Below are positions 6,230-16,513 of a stretch of 64,000 nt of DNA, piece after piece; the stretch's first letter is position 1; every line of letters begins with the position of its first letter. Position numbers and translations under genes: made by a program. Under the pieces are notes generated by a model. That model ran no database searches, was not told the origin of the DNA, and worked only from the letters and a program-made list of their open reading frames with translations. Source of the DNA: Erythrobacter sp. F6033 (GTDB lineage Bacteria > Pseudomonadota > Alphaproteobacteria > Sphingomonadales > Sphingomonadaceae); contig NZ_JALKAZ010000001.1 in NCBI RefSeq assembly GCF_023016005.1, positions 868,001-932,000 of the forward strand, in the 5' to 3' direction.

Positions 6230-7129
6230 TCAGGCGGCTTTTACGAGCCGGGCAGTCTTTGCAGTCAACCAGCGGCGGACGGGCCGGTCAATATACCTGT
6301 CTAACAGGAAAGATGCGACCAGTACGATCGGCACACTGATCCATCCAAACAGCGCGACGATCGGCAAGTGGATGGCATAGAGTGGGTAACTGATATCGCC
6401 GCTGAGCTTTGCAAAACGTTTGGCGGGCAGCTCGATTATTGCCCCTGCGAGAACACAGGCGGGCAACAAAATTGTCAGTGCCAGAACCAACGGCAAATCA
6501 GCCCAGAATGTGAGCGCCACTGGCGCGATACAAACGAGCCATGCCCAATGGCTTTCGATCCGTTTCCCATACCGCTGGAATAACCAGTAAAGCGCAATTC
6601 CCGTCGTGAAGGTGAAAGTCAGACGGGCAAGGGCGAATTCCTGCCCATCCCATGTCATGCCGAGGCTACCCTGACCGGTCTGGACCAAGACACTGCACCA
6701 GATCAGGCCGGAACCAGCCCAAAACGGCAGCCACGCTTTCCAGCCGAAGCGGTACAGCAAACCAAACCCAATGCTCGCCAACAATTCATAGGCGACCGAC
6801 CACAGGGCCGTGTTCATCGGGTAGAGCCGTTCGCTCGTCCAGTCGGGTACCAACAAAAGCGATGCCGGGTTACCCCCTCTGATCGCAAGGCCGACAAGAA
6901 CGCCGGCAAGGAACATCGGATAAAGACGGATCAAGCGAATTCGGATGAAGTTCACCAGCTCGATCCGACCGCCATAGGCGTGACAGAGGACAAAGCCTGA
7001 GAGAATGAAAAACAGGTCCACGGCAAGGTAGCCGAGCGGATTTGGCCTGCTCGTATGATAGACCACGACGGCGAATGCCGCGAGCCCACGCATTGCATCG
7101 AGCGTATCAAAGCGGTTCGGAGAAGGCAC
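6230..7129 (-). CDS. Acyltransferase 3 family membrane protein
   Basis: A 299-residue polytopic protein beginning with the acyltransferase-3 signature: LDAMRGLAAFAVVVYH, with the likely catalytic His near residue 25, then FFILSGFVL. About eight to ten hydrophobic segments follow. These proteins O-acylate sugars of lipopolysaccharide, exopolysaccharide or glycans at the inner membrane; the acceptor cannot be told here. It is somewhat short for the family (usually 330-400). The start is a GTG directly after an in-frame stop, with no strong ribosome site. No glycan gene cluster surrounds it. Confidence 0.88.
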   Translation of the reverse strand: MPSPNRFDTLDAMRGLAAFAVVVYHTSRPNPLGYLAVDLFFILSGFVLCHAYGGRIELVNFIRIRLIRLYPMFLAGVLVGLAIRGGNPASLLLVPDWTSERLYPMNTALWSVAYELLASIGFGLLYRFGWKAWLPFWAGSGLIWCSVLVQTGQGSLGMTWDGQEFALARLTFTFTTGIALYWLFQRYGKRIESHWAWLVCIAPVALTFWADLPLVLALTILLPACVLAGAIIELPAKRFAKLSGDISYPLYAIHLPIVALFGWISVPIVLVASFLLDRYIDRPVRRWLTAKTARLVKAA

Positions 7130-7231
7130 TCAGAAAGCCGAAGTCATGCAGAGTGAAAGCATAAATTGTGCTTATGTCGAAAAATGACGGGCTGCAAACA
7201 TCATGCCTGCTCTGTCATCAGGCACCGAATT

Positions 7232-7486
7232 CTATTCGGCGGATTGTTCGCTCGGCGCTCTCAATTCCTGAAGCTCTTTTTCCATTCTAAGCGCGTCCAG
7301 TATCTTCGCTCCGGCGAGGAACACCGCGCCGCTGGTGGCGAAGAAAAGCGCCCAGCCCCAATTGCCCGGATATTCTTCCAGATACGAAACGCCGCGCGAC
7401 ATCGCGCCAAGCGCCAAAGCATAGATAATCACGAAGGCTTCGAACCTGTTCTTGATTACAAACAGCCTTCCGATTTTCTTTAGCAT
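7232..7486 (-). CDS. Small membrane protein, unknown function
   Basis: An 84-residue protein, basic at the start (MLKKIGRLFVIKNRFE), with two probable membrane helices (about 16-32 and 42-62) separated by a short loop, and a charged C-terminal tail (RMEKELQELRAPSEQSAE). GGGAG lies 8 bases upstream of the ATG. It is not assigned to a family. Confidence 0.75.
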   Translation of the reverse strand: MLKKIGRLFVIKNRFEAFVIIYALALGAMSRGVSYLEEYPGNWGWALFFATSGAVFLAGAKILDALRMEKELQELRAPSEQSAE

Positions 7487-7605
7487 GCGCGCTCCCTTGT
7501 TAACGTTTTCAACTGCAACACCTGTGCCAACACCGGAATGGTGCGGGTTGCACTGGTTAACGTGTCACAGACTGTAAACAGCCCCGACGCAGGAGCGCAA
7601 ACGCG

Positions 7606-8859
7606 TTAACCCAATTCAGGGATAAGTAACGCGTCGAGTAGAGCCTGGCGTGCGGCCATCACAGTTTGCGCAAGGCTGTCTTTGCCAATATCGGCCGGAT
7701 CGATTTGTTCGGGATAATGCGCGGCAATCGTCGATTCGAGCAAGTCGGCTTTCGCCTCGTCCAGCATGAAGCGCGGATCGACGGCCTCCGGATCGCACAC
7801 GACGCGCAAGCGAAGGCAGGCGGGCCCGCCGCCATTGGCCATGCTTTGGCGTACATCCACGGGGACGACGTGCTTTATAGGACCGTTTCCGGCCATCATC
7901 CGCTCGCAATAGGCCCAAACGCTGCCGCTTTCGCGGCATTCTTCGGGCACGATCAGAGCCATGGTTCCGTCCGGTTGCGTCACCAGCTGCGCGTTGAACA
8001 GATAGGTGCGGATCGCTTCTTCGATGGAAACTGCATCGGATGGCACTTCGACCACTTCGAGAGCGGGGAAAGCGCTGCGGATCGCTTCATATGCGCCTGC
8101 TTGATCGGCGAAAGCTTCGGCATGGGTGAATAGGACCCGCTCGTTCGCGACAGATACGACATCATTATGGAAAGCGCCTGCTTCAATCGCGGCGGGGTTC
8201 TGTTCGATAAACACGCACTTCGCAGGGTCGAGGCCGTGTTGCCGCGCGACAAGGCGGCTGGATTGTTCGTGCTGGCGTGCGGGGAATTTCCCGCCGGGTC
8301 GGCCATATACGAACACTTCCACGCCTGCGCTGCCATGTCCTTCGCACAGGCGCATATGATTGGCCGCGCCTTCATCGCCGAATGTCATGGGCGCAATGCC
8401 ATGGACGGTGAAGTGATCGCGATTGCCAAAGACGACTTCAAGCATGCGCTTGGTATCCGGCCATTCCTGCGCGCGGTGCAGCATTGTGACGAGATTCGCT
8501 GGTGTCAGGTGACACTTGCCGTCTTTGGTATCCGGGGCAGGGCTGACTGTGGCAGCATTGGCCGTCCACATGCTGGAAGCTGACCACGGCGCAGCGCGCA
8601 ATGCAGCGGGCTCCGATCCGTCATAGGCGAGCGAGGCTGCCAGCGCGTTATTGGGGCGGGGCAGCGGCAGCAAAAATCCCTGCACGCCAAGCCGCGCGAG
8701 ATTGCCGCGCATCTTGGCCACACCCTGAAGCGCGGCGGCTTTCGGATAGGACGGATCGCCTTTGTGGCTGGCGCTCGCGATATTGCCGAGGCTGAGGCCG
8801 GCATAATTGTGTGATGGGCCAACGATTCCGTCGAAGTTGATTTCTGTTAGGCTGCTCAT
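7606..8859 (-). CDS. astB: N-succinylarginine dihydrolase AstB
   Basis: A 417-residue enzyme of the arginine succinyltransferase pathway, converting N2-succinylarginine to N2-succinylornithine, ammonia and CO2. The N-terminus NFDGIVGPSHNYAGLSLGN is characteristic. The catalytic triad of the family (Glu174, His248, Cys365 in E. coli) corresponds to Glu163 in GDEGAANH, His231 in GAFHNDV and Cys348 in GGPACLR. The ATG at 8859 overlaps the astA stop (ATGA), so the two are translationally coupled. Confidence 0.95.
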   Translation of the reverse strand: MSSLTEINFDGIVGPSHNYAGLSLGNIASASHKGDPSYPKAAALQGVAKMRGNLARLGVQGFLLPLPRPNNALAASLAYDGSEPAALRAAPWSASSMWTANAATVSPAPDTKDGKCHLTPANLVTMLHRAQEWPDTKRMLEVVFGNRDHFTVHGIAPMTFGDEGAANHMRLCEGHGSAGVEVFVYGRPGGKFPARQHEQSSRLVARQHGLDPAKCVFIEQNPAAIEAGAFHNDVVSVANERVLFTHAEAFADQAGAYEAIRSAFPALEVVEVPSDAVSIEEAIRTYLFNAQLVTQPDGTMALIVPEECRESGSVWAYCERMMAGNGPIKHVVPVDVRQSMANGGGPACLRLRVVCDPEAVDPRFMLDEAKADLLESTIAAHYPEQIDPADIGKDSLAQTVMAARQALLDALLIPELG

Positions 8860-9872
8860 CGCGCAACGCTCCATACCGTATCACCTTTGCCCACATCGAG
8901 AGCATCGGCAGCGGCCGAATCAATTGCAATCGTACCGTCCTCATTGAAGTGCCTTGCACCATAGCAGGCGCGGAATGTCTCAAGGCGACCGGTGGCAAGG
9001 ATCGCGCGTTCCCCTTCGAGCAGATCGACGTCGGCAACCTTTGCCTCTTTGCTGTTCTTCACGCTGGTGACGTCATCCGTGCGAGCCACCATGCTTGGGC
9101 CGGCGTCGAAAATGTCGACATAGCCTTCGTAATGGAAACCTTCGTTTTCGAGCATCCGCATGGCTGCGCGGCCTGTCGGGTGAGGCACGCCAATCACGCT
9201 TTTGGCGTCATCGGATAGCATCGCGACATAGACCGGGTGCTTGGGCATCAGATCGGCGATAAACTGGTTGCCGTTGATCGCGTTGAAGTAATCCGCGTCC
9301 TGAAAACTCATGCCGAAGAAACGGCCCGCAACACCATCCCAAAACGGCGATCCGCCGCGCTCGTCAATAATCCCGCGCAGTTCGGCCAGAATGCGATCGG
9401 CAAAGCGTTTGCGGTGCATCGCGACGAACAGATACCGGCTGCGGGCGAGCAGCAGCCCTAGGCCGCCTGCGCGGTTATTTGGATGCAAGAACAAGCCGCC
9501 AACCTCGCTCGACCCTTCGAGATCGGTGACGAGGCTGAGCAATTCGGCGCGAACTGTGCGGTCCAATTCCTCGGAATACTGCGTCAGCGTGTTGAGGCGA
9601 TAGGAATAGAACGGCCATTTCTGCCCGACTTTCGTCATCAACTGGCATGTGCCCGCGATTTTCTTTGTCTGGAGATTTTCCAGCACCAGCACGAATTGCT
9701 CATCCACCACTTCATCGCCAGTGTTGGCAAAGGCTTCTGCCGCGCGTTCCAGTTTTGAACCCAAAGCAGAGCGGTCTGGCGGGAGATTGGTAAATCCGCC
9801 TCCAGTCAGCTTCGCCATCTCATACAGATGCTCAAGGTCGGCAGGGCGCGCAGCGCGCAGGCGAAAGGTCAA
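8856..9872 (-). CDS. astA: Arginine N-succinyltransferase AstA
   Basis: A 338-residue enzyme (E. coli AstA is 344) that transfers succinyl from succinyl-CoA to arginine, the first step of the AST pathway. The N-terminal RLRAARPADLEHLYEMAKLT and GGGFTNLPPD correspond to the family opening. No ATG lies at the right place: the start is a TTG at 9872 that overlaps the stop of the upstream M20 gene (TTGA), giving MTFRLRAARP. A longer open frame to 10052 is only the shadow of the upstream gene. The TTG plus overlap suggests expression depends on translation of the M20 gene. Confidence 0.93.
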   Translation of the reverse strand: MTFRLRAARPADLEHLYEMAKLTGGGFTNLPPDRSALGSKLERAAEAFANTGDEVVDEQFVLVLENLQTKKIAGTCQLMTKVGQKWPFYSYRLNTLTQYSEELDRTVRAELLSLVTDLEGSSEVGGLFLHPNNRAGGLGLLLARSRYLFVAMHRKRFADRILAELRGIIDERGGSPFWDGVAGRFFGMSFQDADYFNAINGNQFIADLMPKHPVYVAMLSDDAKSVIGVPHPTGRAAMRMLENEGFHYEGYVDIFDAGPSMVARTDDVTSVKNSKEAKVADVDLLEGERAILATGRLETFRACYGARHFNEDGTIAIDSAAADALDVGKGDTVWSVAR

Positions 9873-11074
9873 TTCACATCTCCGGCAAGCGCACCGTCGG
9901 CGATGCGCGAAAGGACTAGGGCAGACAGCGCGGCGCGCTCTTTCAGGCTGGGCACGATCAGGAATTCGTCGGCGGAATGGATGGACCCGCCGCGCACGCC
10001 CATCGTATCGACAACTGGTACGCCGCAGGCGGCAATGTTGTTGCCATCGCACACGCCGCCGGTTGATTTCCAGGCGATATGTTGGCCCAGCTCATCGCCG
10101 CATTCCTTGACCAGTTCGAACAGCCGCTGAGCGTTCTCATCGACTGGTTTCGGAGGGCGAGTGACACCGCCGTGGCGATGTGCGGTGACTTCGTGCGTGG
10201 TTTCAATCTCTGCGAGCAAGCTGTTGAGCGCGCTGTCAAAACCTTCCATCGCCTCGGTTGATTTGGGGCGAATATTGAAGCGCAAAACGACGTGATCCGG
10301 CACCACATTGTTGGGCCCGCCGCCTTCGAGCTTGGCAGGGTTCACAGAGATGTCTTCGCGCTCCATGCCTTTAAGGCGCAAGATTAGATCAGCCGCCGCG
10401 ACGAGAGCATTGCGCCCTTCATGCGGATTCCGTCCAGCATGGGCTGATTTGCCTTTGATTGTGATCGAATAATTGCCCGTGCCCCCGCGTGCATGGGCGA
10501 GCGTTCCATCGGGCAGTGCAGCAGGTTCATAAGTAAGCGCAGCGAGTTTCCCGCGAGCCATTTCCGCTATCAAAGCCGAACTGCCGAGTGATCCGGTTTC
10601 TTCGTCTGAATTGATCAGAATGTCATAGCCAAGGGACGATGCTTTCCCGCTCGTTTCAAATGCTTTCAGCGCGTGCAGGATAATGGCGATACCACCCTTC
10701 ATATCGGCCACGCCCGGCCCGTTCAGAACATCATATTCGAGCCAAGTTTGATCCTGAAACGGATGATCTTTGGAAAAGACCGTGTCCATATGCCCCGTGA
10801 AGAGCAGGCGCCGATTGGCCGTCGGGCGGACGCGGACGATCAGATGTTGACCATTCCCAATTGCAAATTCTTCGCCATCGGCGGCGATTCCTGTGACGGG
10901 TGCTGGATCGACCAATTCAATCTCGCCGGGCAGCACGGAAAACGCATCTGCGAGCATATCGGCTTGTTTTTTCAAACCCTCCAGATTGCCCGTACCGGTG
11001 TTGATTGCGCACCACGCCTGCACGTCATTCAGCATTGCAGTAGCGTCAATTTGATCGAGAATTTCAGGTTTCAT
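9869..11074 (-). CDS. M20 family hydrolase encoded in the ast operon
   Basis: A 401-residue zinc hydrolase of the M20 / carboxypeptidase G2 type. Metal-site motifs are visible: GHMDTVF (His, Asp), SDEETGS with the catalytic Glu pair, GRNPHEGRN in the dimerisation lid and GSIHSADEF with the last His. It is the first gene of the operon and is coupled to astA. The AST pathway ends with AstE removing succinate from succinylglutamate. An M20 amidohydrolase here could perform that step or act on another acylated amino acid. The family call is secure; the substrate is inferred. Confidence 0.9.
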   Translation of the reverse strand: MKPEILDQIDATAMLNDVQAWCAINTGTGNLEGLKKQADMLADAFSVLPGEIELVDPAPVTGIAADGEEFAIGNGQHLIVRVRPTANRRLLFTGHMDTVFSKDHPFQDQTWLEYDVLNGPGVADMKGGIAIILHALKAFETSGKASSLGYDILINSDEETGSLGSSALIAEMARGKLAALTYEPAALPDGTLAHARGGTGNYSITIKGKSAHAGRNPHEGRNALVAAADLILRLKGMEREDISVNPAKLEGGGPNNVVPDHVVLRFNIRPKSTEAMEGFDSALNSLLAEIETTHEVTAHRHGGVTRPPKPVDENAQRLFELVKECGDELGQHIAWKSTGGVCDGNNIAACGVPVVDTMGVRGGSIHSADEFLIVPSLKERAALSALVLSRIADGALAGDVN

Positions 11075-11098
11075 ATGTGACTACCTCTAGCGGGGGAA

Positions 11099-11112
11099 TT
11101 GGACCTGTCCAA
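11099..11112. promoter_or_regulatory. Operator-like palindrome between the ast operon and glcB
   Basis: TTGGACCTGTCCAA is a perfect inverted repeat of 6-base arms around CT. It lies 25 bases upstream of the M20 gene start and about 85 bases upstream of glcB, in the divergent promoter region. No regulator gene is adjacent. Confidence 0.35.
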
Positions 11113-11195
11113 CCCGTTGCAATCGACCTGTGAATTGGCCATATCGCATCTTGTCCTCCTCCCCAGGACCCTTTTCAGGAGTCTAGAGGACCATA

Positions 11196-13289
11196 ATGAG
11201 CAACATGACCACCCGTGCAGGCCTTTCGATTGATGATCGGTTGGCGACTTTTCTCGAAACGCAGGTTCTGACCCCTTTGGGGCGGGACGTGGATGCGTTC
11301 TGGAATGGGTTTGCTGCTCTGTGTGCAGACTTCGCACCGCGCAATCGATCGTTGCTTGCAAAACGCATTGAGCTGCAGTCACAAATCGATAACTGGCACA
11401 TTGATCGGCGCGGAAAGCCGCATGATGCGGCCGAGTACCGCGCGTTTCTGGAGAGTATCGGGTACCTCGTTCCCGAGCCTGAGGATTTCACCATCGGCAC
11501 GCAGAATGTCGATCCCGAAATCGCGACGATGGCGGGGCCTCAGCTTGTCGTGCCGATCCTGAATGCGCGTTTTCTGCTCAACGCCGCCAATGCACGTTGG
11601 GGCAGCCTGTATGATGCATTTTACGGCACCGACGCGCTGGATGCGCCGCCTGCCCAGTCGGGCGGATATGACAAAGCGCGCGGCGATGCTGTGATTGCGC
11701 GTGGGCGTGAATTTCTGGATCAGGCATTGCCACTGGTCGATCAGAGCTGGGCTGATCTTAAAGATGAGCATGACGGCAAGTTGCAGGATGAGAGCCAGTG
11801 GGTTGGCTTTACGGAAAACGGCCTGCTGTTCCGCAACAATGGCTTGCACATCGAAGTTGTTTTTGACCGCGATCTACCTGTCGGCAAAGATGACAGGGCA
11901 GGCATCGCAGACATCAATGTCGAAGCTGCGTTGACGACGATTGCCGATTGCGAAGACTCGGTTGCTGCGGTTGATGCCGAGGATAAATTGCTGGCCTACA
12001 CAAATTGGCTCGGCATCATCCGCGGCGATTTGCAGGAGAGCTTCGATAAAGGTGGCAAAACGCTCACCCGCCAGCTCAATAGTGACAAGACCTATAAAGA
12101 CGGCGCGGGGCACGAGCACAGTCTGTCTGGTCGCAGCCTGATGTTTGTCCGCAATGTCGGTCATCTTATGACCAATCCGGCGATCAAGCTGGCCGGTGGA
12201 CGCGAGATTCCCGAAGGAATCATGGATGCGGTATTCACCAGCGCGATCAGCACTATTGATGTTGAGGGACGTGCCAAATTTGGCAATTCCAAAGCGGGCA
12301 GCATCTATATCGTAAAGCCCAAAATGCACGGACCCGAAGAGTGCGCTTTCACCAATGATCTGTTCGATGCGGTTGAAGATCTGCTTGGACTGCCGCGCCA
12401 CACGATCAAGGTTGGCGTGATGGACGAAGAGCGCCGCACAAGCGCCAATTTGGGCGCGTGTATCCATGCTGTGAAAGACCGGATCGTGTTCATCAACACC
12501 GGCTTCCTTGATCGGACCGGCGATGAAATTCACACTTCGATGCAAGCAGGACCAATGATGCGCAAAGGCGCAATGAAGGGCTCTGATTGGCTGAAGTCAT
12601 ACGAAGCGCGCAATGTCGCGATTGGCCTCAAACACGGGCTGTCCGGTGTGGCGCAAATCGGCAAAGGCATGTGGGCCGCGCCTGATCTGATGAGGCAAAT
12701 GATGGTCGAAAAGATCGGTCATCTGCGCGCTGGCGCGAACACTGCATGGGTGCCTTCGCCAACGGCGGCGACACTTCACGCGCTGCATTATCATCAGGAA
12801 AACGTGTTCGACATTCAAAAGAGCCTGCCGGAGCCCGCTGGCCTTGATGCGCTGCTCAGTATCCCACTCGCCGAAAACACCAATTGGCCGGAAGAGGAAC
12901 TGCGCGACGAACTGGACAACAATTGCCAGGGCTTGCTTGGCTATGTCGTGCGCTGGGTCGATGCCGGGGTGGGTTGCTCCAAAGTGCCTGACATCAATGA
13001 TGTCGGCCTGATGGAAGATCGCGCAACACTGCGCATCTCGTCCCAACATATCGCCAACTGGCTGTTGCATGGGGTGGTGAGCGAGGCACAAGTGATGGAT
13101 AGCCTCACCCGTATGGCGGCCAAGGTTGATGCGCAAAACGCGGATGATCCGACCTATATCCCGCTAACGGGCTATGAAAATGCACCCGCATTCAGCGCGG
13201 CAAAAGACCTGATCTTCAAAGGCGTGAAGCAGCCCAGCGGCTATACAGAGCCGCTGCTGCATGCTTGGCGACAGGTGAAGAAACAGTAG
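11196..13289 (+). CDS. glcB: Malate synthase G
   Basis: A 697-residue protein (E. coli GlcB 723) condensing glyoxylate with acetyl-CoA to malate. The isoform G features are present: a long N-terminal region with [14 protein letters not shown], the TIM-barrel core containing [15 protein letters not shown] and [14 protein letters not shown], and the catalytic-region sequence [13 protein letters not shown]. No isocitrate lyase gene aceA is seen in the window, although a distant PEP mutase/ICL superfamily gene is present at 53473. It is transcribed divergently from the M20-ast genes and starts with ATG at 11196 after a gAGGa-type site. Confidence 0.97.
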   Translation: MSNMTTRAGLSIDDRLATFLETQVLTPLGRDVDAFWNGFAALCADFAPRNRSLLAKRIELQSQIDNWHIDRRGKPHDAAEYRAFLESIGYLVPEPEDFTIGTQNVDPEIATMAGPQLVVPILNARFLLNAANARWGSLYDAFYGTDALDAPPAQSGGYDKARGDAVIARGREFLDQALPLVDQSWADLKDEHDGKLQDESQWVGFTENGLLFRNNGLHIEVVFDRDLPVGKDDRAGIADINVEAALTTIADCEDSVAAVDAEDKLLAYTNWLGIIRGDLQESFDKGGKTLTRQLNSDKTYKDGAGHEHSLSGRSLMFVRNVGHLMTNPAIKLAGGREIPEGIMDAVFTSAISTIDVEGRAKFGNSKAGSIYIVKPKMHGPEECAFTNDLFDAVEDLLGLPRHTIKVGVMDEERRTSANLGACIHAVKDRIVFINTGFLDRTGDEIHTSMQAGPMMRKGAMKGSDWLKSYEARNVAIGLKHGLSGVAQIGKGMWAAPDLMRQMMVEKIGHLRAGANTAWVPSPTAATLHALHYHQENVFDIQKSLPEPAGLDALLSIPLAENTNWPEEELRDELDNNCQGLLGYVVRWVDAGVGCSKVPDINDVGLMEDRATLRISSQHIANWLLHGVVSEAQVMDSLTRMAAKVDAQNADDPTYIPLTGYENAPAFSAAKDLIFKGVKQPSGYTEPLLHAWRQVKKQ

Positions 13290-13302
13290 GCGGGATCGGG
13301 GG

Positions 13303-13878
13303 CTATTGTTCCGGTTCGATATCGTCCCAATCGATATCGAGGTCACCCAAATCAAGCTCAATATCGAATCCACCTTCATCGAGCGCCGCGACAGCTTCTG
13401 GGCCTTCTTCGGCTTGCAATTTCAGCTTGAATAGATCGTCTTCAACGGCGGCGCTCATCATTGCGATTTCGCCAGCGACCTCTTCATCCGAAAGGCTTGG
13501 ATCGAAAGTGGCTGTGGTGATCAGTTTAACGCGGCAAGCGTTCTCACCGGTCGGCACGACGAAGTGTTCTTCGACTGACAGGAGTAAGTCGTTGATGCGT
13601 GGTTGGATAACGCATTCAACTTTGTGACGTTCACCTTCGACGCGTTCCAGAACTGTGAATTGAAAGCTAACGCCTTCCAGTTCGTCCATCGTGAGGGCGT
13701 AGCGATCTGTTTCGCCTTCGACTTTTGCGACATTCGCGCCGCGCGCGATATGGGCAAAGCGCGGATCGGAAATGTCGATCAGGGGGAATACATCCGCACA
13801 AGAGCGCTCGATATCGACCTCTGCTTCGAATGTTACCGGGCCTTCAATCATTGGTTTTTTCTTGTTGAAACCGAACAT
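13303..13878 (-). CDS. SRPBCC (START-like) domain protein
   Basis: A 191-residue protein, MFGFNKKKPMIEGPVTFEAE followed by VDIERSCADVFPLIDISDPR, which resembles the opening of SRPBCC/polyketide-cyclase-type ligand-binding folds (a beta strand, then D/A-x-V-F/Y-P-L). The C-terminus is strongly acidic (IELDLGDLDIDWDDIEPEQ). The start at 13878 is supported by GGAAGGAAA 6 bases upstream; the frame is open further but only over the promoter of the next gene. Function unknown. It converges on glcB with a 13-base gap. Confidence 0.7.
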   Translation of the reverse strand: MFGFNKKKPMIEGPVTFEAEVDIERSCADVFPLIDISDPRFAHIARGANVAKVEGETDRYALTMDELEGVSFQFTVLERVEGERHKVECVIQPRINDLLLSVEEHFVVPTGENACRVKLITTATFDPSLSDEEVAGEIAMMSAAVEDDLFKLKLQAEEGPEAVAALDEGGFDIELDLGDLDIDWDDIEPEQ

Positions 13879-14018
13879 TGGTTTTCCTTCCATCACGGCG
13901 ACAATGGCGTGGGGATAGGGGCAATTTCCTAAGACTGCGTTGCCATCGTCGGATCGCAGCGCAGCGTCACAACGCATCAACGCTTGGCTATCGATCGCGG
14001 TTGAGTACAATTGCGTGC

Positions 14019-14681
14019 ATGCGCAGAGTCTTCGCCACATTTGCTTGCTTTTTCCTGCTGGGCAGCGCGACCTTTGCCGGTGAGGATGCCTTGGATCCTT
14101 CATCATCGAACGCGTTTCACAAATGGGTGAATGTGAAGTCAGACCGCTTGGACCACTATCAGGCATTTGAAGCATTTCTGCGCAAACGCGGCGTGAACAA
14201 CGTCGTGCCTGCGTGGCAGCTTTGGCGGATCGATGGGCAATATGCGAAACGGTGCGGGACAGATTTCTTCGCGGTGCCGCCTCGCAAACACTGGCCGAGC
14301 ATCGTACCTGCGCTGTTGCTCATTCGAGATGAGGTTGTGCCAGTTGTTGGGACGGTTGATGTGGTCTCGGCTTCGCGTACGCCAGAGATTAATGCATGTG
14401 TAAATGGCGCCTCGCGTAGCAAGCATTTGCAATTCCGTGCTCTCGATCTGGTCACCGAAAGACAGCAGGATCGCACCAAGCTGTTCACCAGTCTGTGCAA
14501 GTTGCAACGGCGGGTTGGAGCTAGGACTAAGATGGGCCTTGGGGCGTATTTTGATCCCGACGACAAACCGCGAAACACAGCGGGCCGGTTCCACATCGAT
14601 GCGGAGGGCAGCCGGACATGGGGTTTCGATTACACCCGCAAATCAAGTCCCTGCGCCAAGTTGCTCAGGCAAGTGTCTTAG
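14019..14681 (+). CDS. M15-type peptidase-like exported protein (extensin-like)
   Basis: A 220-residue protein with a signal peptide ([20 protein letters not shown]). The core [13 protein letters not shown] carries the His-x5-Asp pair, and [14 protein letters not shown] supplies the third zinc His of M15A/M15_3 D-Ala-D-Ala carboxypeptidase-like enzymes, which act on peptidoglycan in the periplasm. The start at 14019 is chosen because the signal peptide begins there. The 3-prime end overlaps the convergent rsmA by 17 bases. Confidence 0.75.
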   Translation: MRRVFATFACFFLLGSATFAGEDALDPSSSNAFHKWVNVKSDRLDHYQAFEAFLRKRGVNNVVPAWQLWRIDGQYAKRCGTDFFAVPPRKHWPSIVPALLLIRDEVVPVVGTVDVVSASRTPEINACVNGASRSKHLQFRALDLVTERQQDRTKLFTSLCKLQRRVGARTKMGLGAYFDPDDKPRNTAGRFHIDAEGSRTWGFDYTRKSSPCAKLLRQVS

Positions 14682-15486
14682 CAAGCGCGACAAATTCCGC
14701 CACGCTCACAGTTTCTGCGCGCCGGGTTTCATCGATGCCGACTTTCGCAAGCGCATCCAGCGCACCGGGCACGCCTTTCAGGCTTTGGCGCAGCATTTTT
14801 CGGCGCTGTCCGAAGGCGGCTTCGGTAAGGCGTTCGAGTGTCCGCGCCGAGACGCCTTCCGGTGCTTCTTTAGGTGTGACATGCACAATGGCGCTCATCA
14901 CTTTTGGCGGAGGAGTGAAGGCGCTGCGGTGGACCTTCATCGCTAGTTTGGCGCTGCTGCGCCATTGGGCGAGCACTGCGAGACGGCCGTAGGCGCTGCC
15001 GCCTTCTTTGGAGACGATCCGCTCGGCCACTTCGCGTTGAAACATCAGCGTAAGGGACTGCCACATTGGCGGCCAATCGGCCCCGCCAAGCCATTTCACA
15101 AACAAGGCGGTGCCGACATTGTATGGCAGGTTGGACAGCACGTGAAATGGCTCGCCGCCCATAATTTCACCGTGATCCAGCTTCATCGCGTCGCCTTGGA
15201 TGACAGTGAGCTGACCTGGGAATGCGTCCGATAATTCAGCGAGCGCTGGCAGGCAGCGTTCGTCCATTTCGATGGCGGTCACATTGGCGCCCGCACGCAA
15301 GAGCGCGCGGGTTAAGCCGCCCGGTCCGGGGCCGACTTCGAGAACATTCGCGCCGCTTAAGTCACCGGGTAGGGCAGCGATCCGGTCCAGCAATTGCTCA
15401 TCAAGCAGAAAATTCTGACCAAGCGCTTTGGATGCTGAAAGGCCGTGCCGCGCAATGGTTTCGCGGATTGGCGGTAGTTCAGGCAT
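14665..15486 (-). CDS. rsmA: 16S rRNA A1518/A1519 dimethyltransferase RsmA (KsgA)
   Basis: A 273-residue SAM-dependent methyltransferase. [16 protein letters not shown] and the motif I sequence [16 protein letters not shown] are followed by the catalytic motif [10 protein letters not shown]. It dimethylates two adjacent adenines in the 3-prime hairpin of 16S rRNA during 30S maturation. The ATG at 15486 overlaps the end of pdxA by 8 bases, the usual coupling in the lptD-surA-pdxA-rsmA cluster. Longer readings would extend into pdxA. Confidence 0.96.
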   Translation of the reverse strand: MPELPPIRETIARHGLSASKALGQNFLLDEQLLDRIAALPGDLSGANVLEVGPGPGGLTRALLRAGANVTAIEMDERCLPALAELSDAFPGQLTVIQGDAMKLDHGEIMGGEPFHVLSNLPYNVGTALFVKWLGGADWPPMWQSLTLMFQREVAERIVSKEGGSAYGRLAVLAQWRSSAKLAMKVHRSAFTPPPKVMSAIVHVTPKEAPEGVSARTLERLTEAAFGQRRKMLRQSLKGVPGALDALAKVGIDETRRAETVSVAEFVALAKTLA

Positions 15487-16504
15487 GTGCGCTCGCGGCT
15501 GCGCGCGCTTTGGCGCACGTTCCTGCCATGCGGATCGCTGCGCACATTGCGCTTGGATCGGCCGTGCCTTGGCCAGCGATGTCGAACGCAGTGCCATGAT
15601 CAGGTGATGTGCGGATAATCGGCAAGCCGAGCGTCACGTTCACGCCCTCGTCAAACTCCAGCGCCTTTAGAGGAATGAGAGCCTGATCGTGATACATACA
15701 AAGTGCCGCATCATAGGTTTCGCGCATCCGCGGCGTGAACAAGGCATCACCCGGAACGGGGCCGGTCACATTGAAGCCTTCGCCGCGCAAAACATCAATC
15801 GCTGGTTGGATAATGCGCGTTTCTTCGTCGCCAAATTGGCCGTTCTCGCCCGAATGCGGGTTTAGCCCAGCAATCGCCAGACGAGGGTTGCCAACGCCGA
15901 AATCCCATTGGAGAGCTTTGGCCACGATCCGTGTCTTGTTCGCAATGAGGTCGCTAGAGAGCTTCAGCGGGACGTCCGCCAAAGCGATATGGACAGTCAA
16001 AGGCACGGCGCGAAGCGATGGCCCCGCCAGCATCATCACGGCATCTTCCGGCGATAGTCCGCAGGCACTGGCAAGAAATTCGGTCTGACCCGGAAATTCA
16101 AAGCCGACCTCCATCAAGCCTGCCTTTGCGATCGGGGCAGTGACCATGCCAGATGCTTCTGCACGAACCGCAAATCGCGTTGCCCATTCGAGCGATGTCA
16201 GCGCCAATTGTGCGCCAAGGCGTGTCGGCTTCCCGGGAGTGTAGGGAACATCAAGCCCGGCGAGCACAGGGAGTCCGGCATGAAACGCCATGGGTGCTTC
16301 GTCAGGCTGCGCGATAGGAACGACGGGGCAATCAGCACCGCACGCTTCCGCAGCATTCTTGAGGACCTCTACGCCGCCGACGACAAAGAAGGTTTGTGAA
16401 CGCCAATCGCTGCGCATCCGCGCATAGCTGGCAGTGATAATCTCCGGTCCGACCCCCGCCGGGTCGCCAAGCGACACAGCCAGCGGAAACGGGGTTGTGC
16501 TCAT
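15479..16504 (-). CDS. pdxA: 4-hydroxythreonine-4-phosphate dehydrogenase PdxA
   Basis: A 341-residue enzyme of DXP-dependent pyridoxal phosphate biosynthesis that oxidises 4-phosphohydroxythreonine. It opens [15 protein letters not shown] and carries the conserved [16 protein letters not shown] block and metal-binding His residues (MYHDQ). It starts 10 bases after the surA stop and overlaps rsmA at its end. Confidence 0.96.
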   Translation of the reverse strand: MSTTPFPLAVSLGDPAGVGPEIITASYARMRSDWRSQTFFVVGGVEVLKNAAEACGADCPVVPIAQPDEAPMAFHAGLPVLAGLDVPYTPGKPTRLGAQLALTSLEWATRFAVRAEASGMVTAPIAKAGLMEVGFEFPGQTEFLASACGLSPEDAVMMLAGPSLRAVPLTVHIALADVPLKLSSDLIANKTRIVAKALQWDFGVGNPRLAIAGLNPHSGENGQFGDEETRIIQPAIDVLRGEGFNVTGPVPGDALFTPRMRETYDAALCMYHDQALIPLKALEFDEGVNVTLGLPIIRTSPDHGTAFDIAGQGTADPSAMCAAIRMAGTCAKARAAASAHA

Positions 16505-16513
16505 GGCGTCGGC

